Positions 53,665 through 63,139 of a stretch of 64,000 bases of DNA are shown here, in pieces (position 1 is the first letter of the stretch; the number at the start of each line of letters is the position of its first letter). The notes under the pieces were generated by a model. It saw nothing but the letters and a program-made list of their open reading frames with translations. It made no database searches and was not told where the DNA came from. Source of the DNA: Lentisphaerota bacterium (GTDB taxonomy: Bacteria > Verrucomicrobiota > Kiritimatiellia > UBA8416 > JAIOPI01); the NCBI GenBank assembly GCA_021413965.1, contig JAIOPI010000023.1, positions 1 through 64,000 of the forward strand, read 5' to 3'. The position numbers were made by a program, and so were the translations under genes.

Positions 53665-56600
53665 ATGCGACGAGCGACGTTGGGGGCGGGCGTGCTGGCG
53701 GTCGGGGCGGCGTTGACGGCGGCGGCCGCGCCGATACATGTGACCTACCTCTGGCACATGCACCAGCCGGTGTATTACCCCTACGAAAGCGCCAACGACA
53801 CGGACGCCAACGGGCGGTACAACTTCAGCATCCGGGGCGTTCACGACGAGCGGGCGGGGAATTACACGACCTGGCCCAAGGACGCGGTGGAGCAGGCAGC
53901 CGGCCGGGCGGGGCTGGAGCACGCGGGAGCGCAGTGCAGCTTCTCCGGCTCCCTGGCTGAGAACCTGAACAACCTGTGGGGCAGCAGCACGACGGCCGGC
54001 TGGGACGATGCCTACGACTACGCGCGCAACACACTGCGCACGTCGCTCAACAATCCGCGCCTGGACATGGTGGGCATGGCCTATCACCACAGCCTGATGC
54101 CGCTGACGTGCAAGGAATCCATGCGGATGCAGATCCGGCTGCACAAGGAGATCTACAAGGAGCTGTGGAACACGTCGGAGTACTCAAAGGGGTTCTGGCC
54201 GCCGGAGTGCGCGTTCGCGGAGTGGATGATTCCCGCGCTGGTGGAAGAGGGGCTGGAGTGGGTGCTGGTGGACAACGGGCACTTTGACCGCGCGTGCAGG
54301 AATTACCCGTGGGTGCCGGCCACGTCGGTGCGGCCAAATCCGGCGGACCAGCAGAATCCGGATCCCGCGACGATCGGCAGCAGCTGGGTGCAGCTCAACA
54401 ACGTGTGGGCGCCGTCGAAGGTGTCCGCGCCGTGGGGCTACCAGCCGCACCGGGTCAAGTACGTCAATCCCTGGACGGGCGGGGAACAGACGCTGGTGGC
54501 GGTGCCGTGCGCGCGGTATGAGGGCAACGAGAACGGGCGGGGCGGCTATGGGGCCTTCAAGCCCGAGAACGTGTGGGGCGACAAGGTGGGGTCGAACAAC
54601 GACGCGGCGCACCCCATGCTGATGGTGTGCCACAGCGATGGGGACAACTACGGCCTGAAGAATTCGGATGCGTGGCACGGACAGCACGGCAACTTCCTGA
54701 ACATGTGCCAGTCGAACCCGGATTTCGACAACACCACGGTGCAGGATTACTTGTCGATGTACCCGGTGGCGGCGGGTGACGTCATTCACGTGGAGCCGGG
54801 ATCGTGGGTGGGGATAGACGGCGGCACGCCGTACTTCGACAAGTGGCGCGAGAGCAATGCGGGCTTCCGCGGCGATCCGGACGAGCACCCGGACTTCTGG
54901 TCGTGGTCCGTCATCGTGGCGGCGCAGAATCGCGTGCTTCAGGCTGACCGGCTGGAGAGCGCGTACAGCATGAACGACGTGCGCTGGGGGATTGGGGCCG
55001 ACACGGCCAAGGCGTGGCACTACTACCTGCAGGGCGAGACGAGCTGCCACTGGTACTGGGACTACGACCGTGACAATCCGTGGGATGGCAACACCACGCG
55101 CGCCTGCAACCTGGCGGTGGCTGAGGCCAACAAGGTGCTGGCGCGGCATGCGGGGCAGGATCCGCAGCCGCCGAGCATCTTCCCGCCGCAGCGCAGCACG
55201 TATAATCCCGGCGGCTTCCTCTACAACGAGCCGGCGGCGCAGCCATCCGACTTCCAGGTCTGGTCGTTCGTGGATGATGCGGGCGGGCTAGCGGCGGTGC
55301 GGCTGTACTGGCGCGCCGATCTGGACAACCAGAATCCGGTGGGCGAGAACGACAACGAGGTGTATGCGCGGAACGCCGCGAAGGTGGGGCCGTGGACGAT
55401 CGGGGTCATGACGAACCAGTGGTACCCGCTGCATTACGGGCCGAAGGTTCCGGAGCCGGCGAGCCGCGCGCAGATGTGGTCGGCCTGGATTGCGGGGCAG
55501 AACGATGTGCTGCTCGACTACTTCGTGGAGGCGGTGGACAACGCGGGCAACACGAACCGCAGCGACGTCATGCACGTTTTCGTTGGGCAGCGAGTGGGGG
55601 AGCCGACGGTGGCGACGGCCCCGCTGCCGGCAGAGGCGTGCAAGCCGCTCACCATCCGCTACAACCCGGAGGGGCGGCCGCTTGAGGGGGTGTCGCCCGT
55701 GAAGGTGCAGCTGGACTGGGAACCGAGCGTATCGCCGCCGGTGGCCATTGACCTGGTGGCGGATGGCAGCGCATGGTCCTGCACGACGGCCATTCCGGCG
55801 GACCAGACGAACGTGGTGTTCTCGTTCCACAACGGGGCGGGCACGGTGGACAACAACAGCAACCTATTGTGGTCGGCCTCGATTGGGCCCTGCCTGACTG
55901 AATCACCCGCGGAGGTTGCCTTCGATCCGCCGGCGCCCAGCGGCTGCGTGCCGGTGACCATCACGTACCGCCCGAACAGCGGACTCCTTAAGGCTGCCAC
56001 CAACGTCTTCATCCATATGGGGCGAAACGGGTGGCAGGACGTTCTGCTCCCGAATCCGATCATGACGCCGGCGGGCACGGGGGTGTGGTCGTACGCATAT
56101 GCGGTGCCGGCGGCGACCTACCGCATCGAGTGCGTGTTCAACAACGGGGAAGGGCAGTGGGACAACAACCAGGGGAATGACTACCGCGTGAACGTGACGG
56201 GCTGTGCGGCGCCAGCGGTGGCGGTCTCGGCGGTGCCCGGCACGCTGACGGTGGGCGATGACCCAATTGGCCAGAACGCGCCTGGCGAGGCGTTCAGTCT
56301 GGCCACCAATGGCAACGCGGCCGTGACGCTGGTGCAGGGCGGGTTCGGGGCCTTCGGTTCCGTGTACGTGAACTACGACGCGACCAATCTCTACGTGGGT
56401 GGTGCGGGGATGGACATGGTTGGCGGCAATAACGCGGCAATCATTTTTCTGGGGGTCGACACGCTGAGCGACAATGCGAACCACCTGTGGGACAAGAGCG
56501 GCAAGCCGCAGGCGCTGGATCACCTGCATAATGTCTGGTTCAACAATCCGGCGCCGGACATTGCGATCGTGCTGGGCGACGAATTTGGCGATGGCGAGTT

Positions 56601-57378
56601 TCCCGATTTCGACCTGCTGAGCGGATACAACATGGGGCAGGGGGTGTATTACCTGTCGGCGACCTCATTCGTGGCGGTGGCGGGCGCGCGCCTGGCGCAG
56701 TTCGACGGCAGCGGCACCAACGCCACGATCGGGGCGGATGACGACGGCAACCAGCTGACGGATCGCTGGGTGTGCGCCCTGCCGTGGAGCAGCCTCAATG
56801 CGACCGGCATGGAGAGCGTGGGGGCGTGTTCGCTGGCGGGGCTCTTTGTCAGCGACGGCACGAATGGCGTGGATCGCTATGTGTCCGGCAACGTGCTCGG
56901 CATGGCAACGCCGGCGACCAACGGCAATTACGGGTTCACGTTCGTCACGGTGACGGGGCTGCCGGTGCTGGTGCCCGCGCAGGACAGCGATGGCGATGGC
57001 CTGCCCGACGCCTGGGAGCGACGGCATTTCGATACGGACACGGGAGCGGGGCGAGACGTTGATGAGGACGGGGACGGGTTCAGCAATTGGGACGAGTATC
57101 GGCTGGGGACGCAGCCGACCAACGGGGAGTCGCGGCTGGCGTTGGAAGGGATCACGCGCACGGGCGACGTGGCGCGCGTGGTCTGGACGTCCGTCGGCGG
57201 GCGCGAGTACTTGGTGCAGTACAGCGACGACCTGCTGCGCGGATTCAACAACCTGACCAATGTTCCGGAGCGGGATGTGGCCGCCGGGGCGGAAGCCACG
57301 GAGGGGGTGGACGACCATCTCGACATCAGCGGCAGCACGAATCGGTTCCGGGCCTATCGCGTGCGGCTGTGGCCTTAA
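53665..57378 (+). CDS. Secreted GH57-like glycoside hydrolase with accessory domains
   Basis: A 1237-residue exported protein with a signal peptide (LGAGVLAVGAALTAAAA). The catalytic part shows GH57 motifs: HMHQP (31-35), GFWPPECAFAEW and HSDGDNYGLKNS. Two repeated modules follow, each starting C-x-P-(L/V)-T-I-x-Y-x-P with a later NNG...DNN segment, resembling starch-binding CBM25 domains. After a beta domain the protein ends in a calcium-binding-type segment (DSDGDGLPDAWERRHF, DVDEDGDGFSNWDEYRLG). It probably degrades or modifies alpha-glucans outside the cell. The ATG at 53665 follows AAGGGGG; a promoter is close upstream. Confidence 0.8.
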   Translation: MRRATLGAGVLAVGAALTAAAAPIHVTYLWHMHQPVYYPYESANDTDANGRYNFSIRGVHDERAGNYTTWPKDAVEQAAGRAGLEHAGAQCSFSGSLAENLNNLWGSSTTAGWDDAYDYARNTLRTSLNNPRLDMVGMAYHHSLMPLTCKESMRMQIRLHKEIYKELWNTSEYSKGFWPPECAFAEWMIPALVEEGLEWVLVDNGHFDRACRNYPWVPATSVRPNPADQQNPDPATIGSSWVQLNNVWAPSKVSAPWGYQPHRVKYVNPWTGGEQTLVAVPCARYEGNENGRGGYGAFKPENVWGDKVGSNNDAAHPMLMVCHSDGDNYGLKNSDAWHGQHGNFLNMCQSNPDFDNTTVQDYLSMYPVAAGDVIHVEPGSWVGIDGGTPYFDKWRESNAGFRGDPDEHPDFWSWSVIVAAQNRVLQADRLESAYSMNDVRWGIGADTAKAWHYYLQGETSCHWYWDYDRDNPWDGNTTRACNLAVAEANKVLARHAGQDPQPPSIFPPQRSTYNPGGFLYNEPAAQPSDFQVWSFVDDAGGLAAVRLYWRADLDNQNPVGENDNEVYARNAAKVGPWTIGVMTNQWYPLHYGPKVPEPASRAQMWSAWIAGQNDVLLDYFVEAVDNAGNTNRSDVMHVFVGQRVGEPTVATAPLPAEACKPLTIRYNPEGRPLEGVSPVKVQLDWEPSVSPPVAIDLVADGSAWSCTTAIPADQTNVVFSFHNGAGTVDNNSNLLWSASIGPCLTESPAEVAFDPPAPSGCVPVTITYRPNSGLLKAATNVFIHMGRNGWQDVLLPNPIMTPAGTGVWSYAYAVPAATYRIECVFNNGEGQWDNNQGNDYRVNVTGCAAPAVAVSAVPGTLTVGDDPIGQNAPGEAFSLATNGNAAVTLVQGGFGAFGSVYVNYDATNLYVGGAGMDMVGGNNAAIIFLGVDTLSDNANHLWDKSGKPQALDHLHNVWFNNPAPDIAIVLGDEFGDGEFPDFDLLSGYNMGQGVYYLSATSFVAVAGARLAQFDGSGTNATIGADDDGNQLTDRWVCALPWSSLNATGMESVGACSLAGLFVSDGTNGVDRYVSGNVLGMATPATNGNYGFTFVTVTGLPVLVPAQDSDGDGLPDAWERRHFDTDTGAGRDVDEDGDGFSNWDEYRLGTQPTNGESRLALEGITRTGDVARVVWTSVGGREYLVQYSDDLLRGFNNLTNVPERDVAAGAEATEGVDDHLDISGSTNRFRAYRVRLWP

Positions 57379-57528
57379 GGGCAAAAGTGGCGGGTCCGCC
57401 CGGTGCCTGGTGCAGAAATCGCCCTGGTGCGGCGGGCAGGCGCATGATCCCGAGCCATTGCCGGTCTGCCGGAACGGGCCGAATGGATGGCGCGACAAGC
57501 CGCTGTAAGGAATGCTGGCCGTTTTCGA

Positions 57529-57557
57529 TTGGTAGACAGTAGGCATTGTATTAAAAT
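57529..57557 (+). promoter_or_regulatory. Promoter of the Cys-rich protein gene
   Basis: TTGGTA (57529-57534), a 17-nt spacer and TAAAAT (57552-57557, five of six), 42 nt before the ATG at 57600. The 57379-57528 part of the gap holds no gene. Confidence 0.5.
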
Positions 57558-57599
57558 GCCGGGATCGAAGTGAAGATCATGCATGGAGGTAGCGTACTA

Positions 57600-57959
57600 A
57601 TGCGAAAAGTCATGTTGTTCAGTCTGGTGGCGGTTGTTTTGAGCTTGGGCGTTGGCCGGGCGTTTGCCCATTGCGGCCACTGCGGCAAGGGCGAGGGTGA
57701 CGGGCACGGCAAGGCGGCCTGTTCGGCTGAAGCCAAGGCCTCCTGTGACGCCTCCAAGGAGAAGTGCAAGGACGCCTGCTGCGTGAAGGGCACGGATGCC
57801 TGCTGCGCGGAAGGTGCGGCGGCGTGCGAGAAGAAGGCGGCCGGCAAGTGCTGTGCGGGCAAGGCTGAAAAGGGCTGCTGCGCCAGCAAGTCCGCTGACG
57901 ATGCTGCAAAGTCGGCGGAAGAGGTGCCGGCTCCTGCTCCCGAAGCGGCCAACGAGTAA
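57600..57959 (+). CDS. Exported Cys-rich small protein
   Basis: A 119-residue protein with a signal peptide ending near GVGRAFA. The mature part starts HCGHCGKGEGDGHG and has 14 Cys, five of them as CC pairs (KDACCVKG, DACCAEG, GKCCAGK, KGCCASK), in a Lys/Ala-rich background. It ends with an acidic Pro/Ala tail. The ATG at 57600 follows GGAGGT by about 10 nt. Metal binding or a disulfide-linked surface protein are the likely roles; no family is recognised. It has its own promoter and terminator. Confidence 0.65.
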   Translation: MRKVMLFSLVAVVLSLGVGRAFAHCGHCGKGEGDGHGKAACSAEAKASCDASKEKCKDACCVKGTDACCAEGAAACEKKAAGKCCAGKAEKGCCASKSADDAAKSAEEVPAPAPEAANE

Positions 57960-57977
57960 GGGTTGAGATGATCGCTT

Positions 57978-58006
57978 GGGCGCCCCTGCGGGCGCCCTTT
58001 TTTTTT
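57978..58006 (+). terminator. Rho-independent terminator
   Basis: GGGCGCC (57978-57984) and GGCGCCC (57991-57997) form a 7-bp stem, followed by nine T residues (57998-58006). It ends the Cys-rich protein transcript. Confidence 0.9.
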
Positions 58007-58146
58007 GCCGAGGAGGCGCGTTTCGGGGGGGGCGGGGCCGGCAGGGGCGATAGATGAAGGCCGCATCAGGCGTGGCCGCGCACGCGAAGCGGCGGGCCGA
58101 ATTCCCGCTTGCGGCGCAACGGCGGGGTCGTCAAGATCATGCGCAT

Positions 58147-59313
58147 ATGAACAGCAGCCGACGGCGCGTGCAAGTGGTGGTGGATCTCGACACGCTACGA
58201 GCCAATTTCATCAAGATTGCAGCCGCGGTGAAGCCTTGCGCCGTCGTGGCGGTGCTGAAGGCGAATGCCTACGGACTGGGCGTGCGCCCGATAGCGCGGG
58301 CGCTGGCCGTGGCCGGGGCCGCACGGTTCGCCGTGGCCGAGGTGAAGGAGGCGGTGGAGCTGGCGGAACTGGGGCTTCCCGTTCATATCCTCGGGAGCCT
58401 GCTGGACGAGGAGATCCCCGAGGCGCTGGCGCATGGCATCGTGCTGCCGGTGACGGATCTCGGGCTGGCGCAGCGCATCAGCGCGGAAGCGGTCCGGCAA
58501 GGGCGCACGGCCTGCGTGCATTTCAAGATCGATACGGGGATGGGGCGCCTCGGCATCCTGGCAGCCGAGGCGGAGGATGTTATCGAGGCGTCGATGCGCC
58601 TGCCGAACCTGGATGCGGAGGGTATCTATACGCATTTTCCCGTGGCCTACCGCAGCGGCAGCGTCTTCACCGAGGGGCAGATCCGGAGCTTTCTGGACCT
58701 GCTGTCGCGGTTGGAGGCGCGGGGGATCCACTTCCGGTTGCGGCACATGGCCAACAGCGATGCCGTCAACAACGTGCCGCGGGCTTTTCAATCCCCGCTC
58801 AACGCCGTGCGCACGGGCATCAACCTGTACGGCTGCTTCGACATTGAAGGGCAGCGCGTGATGGATTTGCGGTCGGTGCTGACGCTGCGGACGCGATTGA
58901 CAGCGGTGCGGCAGTTGCCGGCGGGGATGACGATCGGGTATGGCTGCACGTACACACTGCCGCGGGCCATGCGGGTGGGCACGATCTCGGCGGGTTACGC
59001 GGACGGGCTGCCGTTGGCGCTCTCGAATCGCGGGTACGTGCTGATTCGCGGCCGTCCCTGCCCGGTGCTGGGCCGGGTGTCGATGGATTACACGACGGTG
59101 GACATGACGCAGGTGCCGGAGGCGTGCGTCGGGGATGACGTGGTATGCCTGGGAGGCGACGGTCCGACGGCGGTTTCGGTCGAGCATTGGGCCCAGTTGA
59201 AGGGGACGCACCCGTACGACATTATTTGTTCCATCGGGGGGCGCGTGGAGCGGTGTTACGTGGGCACGGCGGCGGGTGAGGCTGAGGGCGGCGTGCGCAC
59301 CGTGGGGGTGTGA
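58147..59313 (+). CDS. alr: Alanine racemase
   Basis: A 388-residue PLP enzyme. Lys38 (VVAVLKANAYGLG) binds PLP, and Tyr285 (SAGYADGLPLAL) is the second catalytic base. FKIDTGMGRLGI, MANSDAVNN, VRTGINLYG and RVSMDYTTVDMT are the usual conserved blocks. It interconverts L- and D-alanine for cell-wall synthesis. The ATG at 58147 (MNSSRRRVQVVVDLDTLRAN) is preferred; a longer frame from 58054 has no conserved sequence. The last 12 residues are variable. It precedes the GH116 gene by 56 nt. Confidence 0.93.
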   Translation: MNSSRRRVQVVVDLDTLRANFIKIAAAVKPCAVVAVLKANAYGLGVRPIARALAVAGAARFAVAEVKEAVELAELGLPVHILGSLLDEEIPEALAHGIVLPVTDLGLAQRISAEAVRQGRTACVHFKIDTGMGRLGILAAEAEDVIEASMRLPNLDAEGIYTHFPVAYRSGSVFTEGQIRSFLDLLSRLEARGIHFRLRHMANSDAVNNVPRAFQSPLNAVRTGINLYGCFDIEGQRVMDLRSVLTLRTRLTAVRQLPAGMTIGYGCTYTLPRAMRVGTISAGYADGLPLALSNRGYVLIRGRPCPVLGRVSMDYTTVDMTQVPEACVGDDVVCLGGDGPTAVSVEHWAQLKGTHPYDIICSIGGRVERCYVGTAAGEAEGGVRTVGV

Positions 59314-59369
59314 CGGATCCGCTCAGCGCCTGGCGTCGCGAGTTCAACCTTTGAGGGTGCAGTCGCGTC

Positions 59370-61955
59370 ATGCAAACGAAGCCCTTCCGCTATGGGACCT
59401 GCAAGACGGAGCAGATCAGTTTCCCGCTGGGGGGACTGGGCACGGGCTGTATCGGGCTGTCGGGCAATGGGCGTTTGATTGACTGGGAGATTTTCAACCG
59501 GCCGAACAAATCGAGCGTGAACGGGTTCTCGCATTTCGGCGTGCGGGTTGAATCGCAAGGCCGGTTGGTGGATGCGCGCGTGTTGCAGGGGGATTTACCC
59601 CCGCCATACGAGGGCAATCACAAGGGGACGTATGCGGGCATCGGGTTTGGTCCCGCGCGCGAGACGCTGGCCGGGCTGCCGCACTTTGCGAAGGTGGACT
59701 TTCGTGCCACGTATCCGGTGGCCAGTCTCGTCTTTCGCGATCCACAGTTTCCGGGGCGGGTAGAGCTGACGGCATTCAATCCTTTCATCCCGCTGAACGC
59801 GCGTGAGTCAGGCCTTCCGGCGGCGTGTTTCGAGTTTGCCATCACGAACGGGACGCGGCGCCCGTTGACCTATGCGATCGGCGGCACGCTGGCGAATCCG
59901 TTGCCGGCGCCGAATGTGAACGGGTTGCGACGCCTGGGCCGATTCCGGGGCATGCACGTGCGCACGGGCGGGCTGGCGGCCGGGGACCCGGGGTATGGGG
60001 ATTTGTGCCTGGCGACCGATGGCGCGGACGTGAGCGCGCAGGCCTATTGGTATCGGGGGGCCTGGTTCGATGCGCTTGAGATCTTCTGGCGCGACTTCAC
60101 CACCGTGGGCCCGATTCCGCCACGGCGCTACACCAGGCGCGAGGCCGGGCAGGGAACGCACGCCACGCTGCTGGCGAGGGTGCGCGTGCCGGCGGGGGCC
60201 ACGCGGCGCGTGCGCTTCGTGATCACGTGGAACTACCCGAATCGCGTCAACGATTGGGACGCCAAGGCGACCGAGCGTGCGGCGGCGGCTGGGCTGTCCC
60301 CGTCGTGGCGGAATTGGTACGCGACGCAGTGGCGCGATGCGGCGGCGAGCGCGCGCTACATGTTGACGCACTGGGATCGCTTGGCGGGCGAGACGCACGC
60401 GTTCCGAGACGCGCTGCTTGCCTCAACGCTGCCGGCGGCGATGCTGGATGCTGTCACGGCCAACCTCTCGATCTTGAAGTCGCCGACGGTGATGCGCCTG
60501 GAGGACGGAACGTTCTACGGATTCGAGGGGTGTCATGCGCAGGCCGGGTGCTGTGAGGGCACGTGCACGCATGTCTGGAACTATGCGCAGGCGCTGCCCT
60601 TTCTGTTTCCGGAGCTCGAGCGGTCCGTTCGCGAGGCGGATTTTCGCTACAACCAGCAGGCCAACGGGGGCATGCCGTTTCGGCTGCCGTTGCCGCTTGG
60701 GATCCACAGTGCCGACGGCCGGTCGTGCGCCGACGGCCTGTTCGGCAACGTGCTGATGGTTTACCGGGACTGGCGGATCAGCGGGGACGACGGGTGGTTG
60801 CGGCGGATGTGGCCGTCGGTTCAGAAGGCGCTGGCGTTCGCGTGGGATCCGTCGAACGCGGACCGTTGGGATCCGGAGCGCACGGGGGTGCTGTGGGGGC
60901 GGCAGCATCATACGCTGGACATGGAATTGTTCGGGCCGAGCGCGTGGCTGTGCGGTTTCTATCTCGGGGCGCTCAAGGCGGGTGCCGCGATGGCCGGACA
61001 GCTGGGCGAGGCGGATCAGGCCGCGGCGTATGCGGCGCTGTTTGCCGCCGGCCGGCGCTGGGTGGACGGGCACCTGTTCAACGGCGAGTACTACCAGCAG
61101 CGCGTGGACCTTGGCGATCGCCGGCTGGTGGCGCGATTTGGTGCGGCCGGCGCGTACTGGGACCGGGAACACGGCGAGATCAAGTACCAGATGGGCGAGG
61201 GCTGCGCGATTGACCAGGTGCTGGCGCAGTGGCATGCGAACCTGTACGGCCTGGGCGACCTGTTCGATCCGGCGCAGGTGAGGAGCTCGCTGCGGGCGAT
61301 CTACCGGCACAACTTCAAGCGCCGTCTGCGGGGGCATGCGAACACGTGCCGGCTGTACGGGCTGAACGACGAGGCGGGAACGGTGATCTGCGAGTGGCCG
61401 GCGGGGCGGAGGCGGCCCGCGATTCCGGTGCCGTACGCGCAGGAGACCATGCACGGTTTTGAGTACGCCGCGGCCGGGCACCTGATACAGAACGGCCTGT
61501 GGCGCGAGGGGCTGGCGATGGTTCAGGCGGTGCGGGACCGATACGACGGGGAGAAGCGCAACCCGTGGAATGAGATCGAGTGTGGCAGCAACTACGCGCG
61601 CTCGATGGCGAGCTATGCGCTGCTCCATGCCTGCAGCGGGTTTACGTTCGACATGGGGCGTGGGCGGATCGGATTCGCACCGGCGCGTGGCACCACGCTC
61701 CCGTTCCGTTGCTTCTGGTGCCTGGAAACCGGGTGGGGATGGGTTGAATGGCGCGAGCGGGGCCTCACCGTGGGCGTGAGCCGCGGTGGGTTGCGGCTGC
61801 AGGAGCTCCGATTAGCCGGGCTGACTGGGCGGGCGGTGCGATCGGTGCTGGCGGGGCGGCGCCGCCTGACGTTTACCGAGACGCGCGAATCGCTTGTCTT
61901 TGGTCGGCAGGTGCAGATCGAGCCGGGCCGGCCCCTGCGCGTTCAGTGGCGCTAG
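59370..61955 (+). CDS. GH116 family glycosidase (GBA2-like)
   Basis: An 861-residue protein with the GH116 layout: an N-terminal beta domain (ISFPLGGLGTGCIGLSGNGR) and a C-terminal alpha-barrel catalytic domain. HHTLDMELFGP places the likely nucleophile at Glu519, and GCAIDQVLAQWHAN places the likely acid at Asp615. EGTCTHVWNYAQALPFLFP and NPWNEIECGSNYARSMASYA are family signatures. There is no signal peptide, so it probably acts in the cytoplasm on beta-glucosides, beta-xylosides or glucosylceramide-like substrates. It is not in an obvious sugar operon. Confidence 0.88.
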   Translation: MQTKPFRYGTCKTEQISFPLGGLGTGCIGLSGNGRLIDWEIFNRPNKSSVNGFSHFGVRVESQGRLVDARVLQGDLPPPYEGNHKGTYAGIGFGPARETLAGLPHFAKVDFRATYPVASLVFRDPQFPGRVELTAFNPFIPLNARESGLPAACFEFAITNGTRRPLTYAIGGTLANPLPAPNVNGLRRLGRFRGMHVRTGGLAAGDPGYGDLCLATDGADVSAQAYWYRGAWFDALEIFWRDFTTVGPIPPRRYTRREAGQGTHATLLARVRVPAGATRRVRFVITWNYPNRVNDWDAKATERAAAAGLSPSWRNWYATQWRDAAASARYMLTHWDRLAGETHAFRDALLASTLPAAMLDAVTANLSILKSPTVMRLEDGTFYGFEGCHAQAGCCEGTCTHVWNYAQALPFLFPELERSVREADFRYNQQANGGMPFRLPLPLGIHSADGRSCADGLFGNVLMVYRDWRISGDDGWLRRMWPSVQKALAFAWDPSNADRWDPERTGVLWGRQHHTLDMELFGPSAWLCGFYLGALKAGAAMAGQLGEADQAAAYAALFAAGRRWVDGHLFNGEYYQQRVDLGDRRLVARFGAAGAYWDREHGEIKYQMGEGCAIDQVLAQWHANLYGLGDLFDPAQVRSSLRAIYRHNFKRRLRGHANTCRLYGLNDEAGTVICEWPAGRRRPAIPVPYAQETMHGFEYAAAGHLIQNGLWREGLAMVQAVRDRYDGEKRNPWNEIECGSNYARSMASYALLHACSGFTFDMGRGRIGFAPARGTTLPFRCFWCLETGWGWVEWRERGLTVGVSRGGLRLQELRLAGLTGRAVRSVLAGRRRLTFTETRESLVFGRQVQIEPGRPLRVQWR

Positions 61956-63139
61956 TACAAGACCTGTTTCCAGGAAACGAATTCCACCGGCTGATCCATG
62001 TCAAACTGGGTCACGAAATCCATATCGACGTAGAAGTTGCCGTTGGGGGCGATGGAGAGGGTGTTGCCCCACAGCGCGCCGTAGAAGTCCCCATTGGGCT
62101 GGATGGTGATGGAGCCATAGGGCGCGTAGAGGAATCCGATGAACGTGTTGTTGGGCTGGAACTGAATTGTGGATGCGCCCTGGGCATAGACCTGGAAATT
62201 GTTCGGCACAGGCGGGTTGACGGTGACGGATGAACTTGGCTGGGTCGAGACATCACCGGTCAGGTAGATCTTCACGGGCCCGCCGGTGGCATCGATGGTC
62301 AGGATTTCGTGGCTGCCGAGGTCGATGTCGCTGACGTAGTAGCTGCCGGCGCGGAGGGTGGTGTCGCTGTCAATGCGCAGCTGGCCGCCGCTGATCGTGC
62401 CGCCGACGGCGGTGGCATTGTCATTGGATACGGAGACGTAGACGAACTCGTTCGAGAGTTGTCCGGACGCCGCACCCAGTGGGTCGGGGTCGATGCGTGT
62501 GGTGCGGACGACTTCGGCGGGTGACGTGAACTCGTGTGAATAGGTGGCGGGGTTGCCCGATTCGTCTTCTCCCAGGTAGACGCTGCCGTCAACGGCGTTC
62601 TGGGCGCCGCCCATGCTTTCGTTGCTGCCGGCGGACCCCTCGCCGGTGGAAGTGGTGGGGCTGGTGGTCGTGCTCGAGTTGTAGGAGTAGATGCGGGTGG
62701 TGGGGCCGAGCGAGAGGGAGTCGTTGCCGAAGGCACCGATGAGGAAGGCCGGATCGTAGCTCAAGGCGACGTCGATGAGGGCGCGGGATTCGCCGCTGTG
62801 GCCGATGACGCGGAAGAGGTACATGCGCTTGTTGGTGAGGCGCGTGACATTCGTGACGGTGTCGAAGTGATAGCCGGCCGGGGGCGGGTAGTCGACGGCG
62901 ACGTTGGCGGTATTCATGGTGACCACGCCGCTGAACTCATCCGCGCGAAGGCGCCCGAAGACGTAGTCGGCGCCGGCATCGGCTTCGTGAAAGGCGTCAG
63001 CCGCGGCGGTGGCATAGGCCGTCTGGCGGGCGTTGAGGGTGATGAGCACGTGGATCGTGCTGGCGAGCACGAGGAGCACGGTGAGAAAGCTCATGACGAT
63101 GATGAGGACGACGCCGTCTTTTCCGTTTTTCATGTTCAT
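61952..63139 (-). CDS. PilX-like pilus-assembly protein with DUF7305-type C-terminal domain
   Basis: A 395-residue protein. It starts with a basic segment and one membrane helix (DGVVLIIVMSFLTVLLVLAS), as in PilX-type minor pilins. A Ser/Thr-rich linker (about 150-170) follows. The C-terminal 200 residues are repetitive beta structure (TISGGQLRIDSDTTLRAGSY, TFIGFLYAPYGSITIQPNGD), as in DUF7305 domains of surface proteins. Its ATG overlaps the stop of the upstream PilW-like gene by 4 nt. Its end overlaps the converging GH116 gene by 4 nt. Confidence 0.7.
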   Translation of the reverse strand: MNMKNGKDGVVLIIVMSFLTVLLVLASTIHVLITLNARQTAYATAAADAFHEADAGADYVFGRLRADEFSGVVTMNTANVAVDYPPPAGYHFDTVTNVTRLTNKRMYLFRVIGHSGESRALIDVALSYDPAFLIGAFGNDSLSLGPTTRIYSYNSSTTTSPTTSTGEGSAGSNESMGGAQNAVDGSVYLGEDESGNPATYSHEFTSPAEVVRTTRIDPDPLGAASGQLSNEFVYVSVSNDNATAVGGTISGGQLRIDSDTTLRAGSYYVSDIDLGSHEILTIDATGGPVKIYLTGDVSTQPSSSVTVNPPVPNNFQVYAQGASTIQFQPNNTFIGFLYAPYGSITIQPNGDFYGALWGNTLSIAPNGNFYVDMDFVTQFDMDQPVEFVSWKQVLY

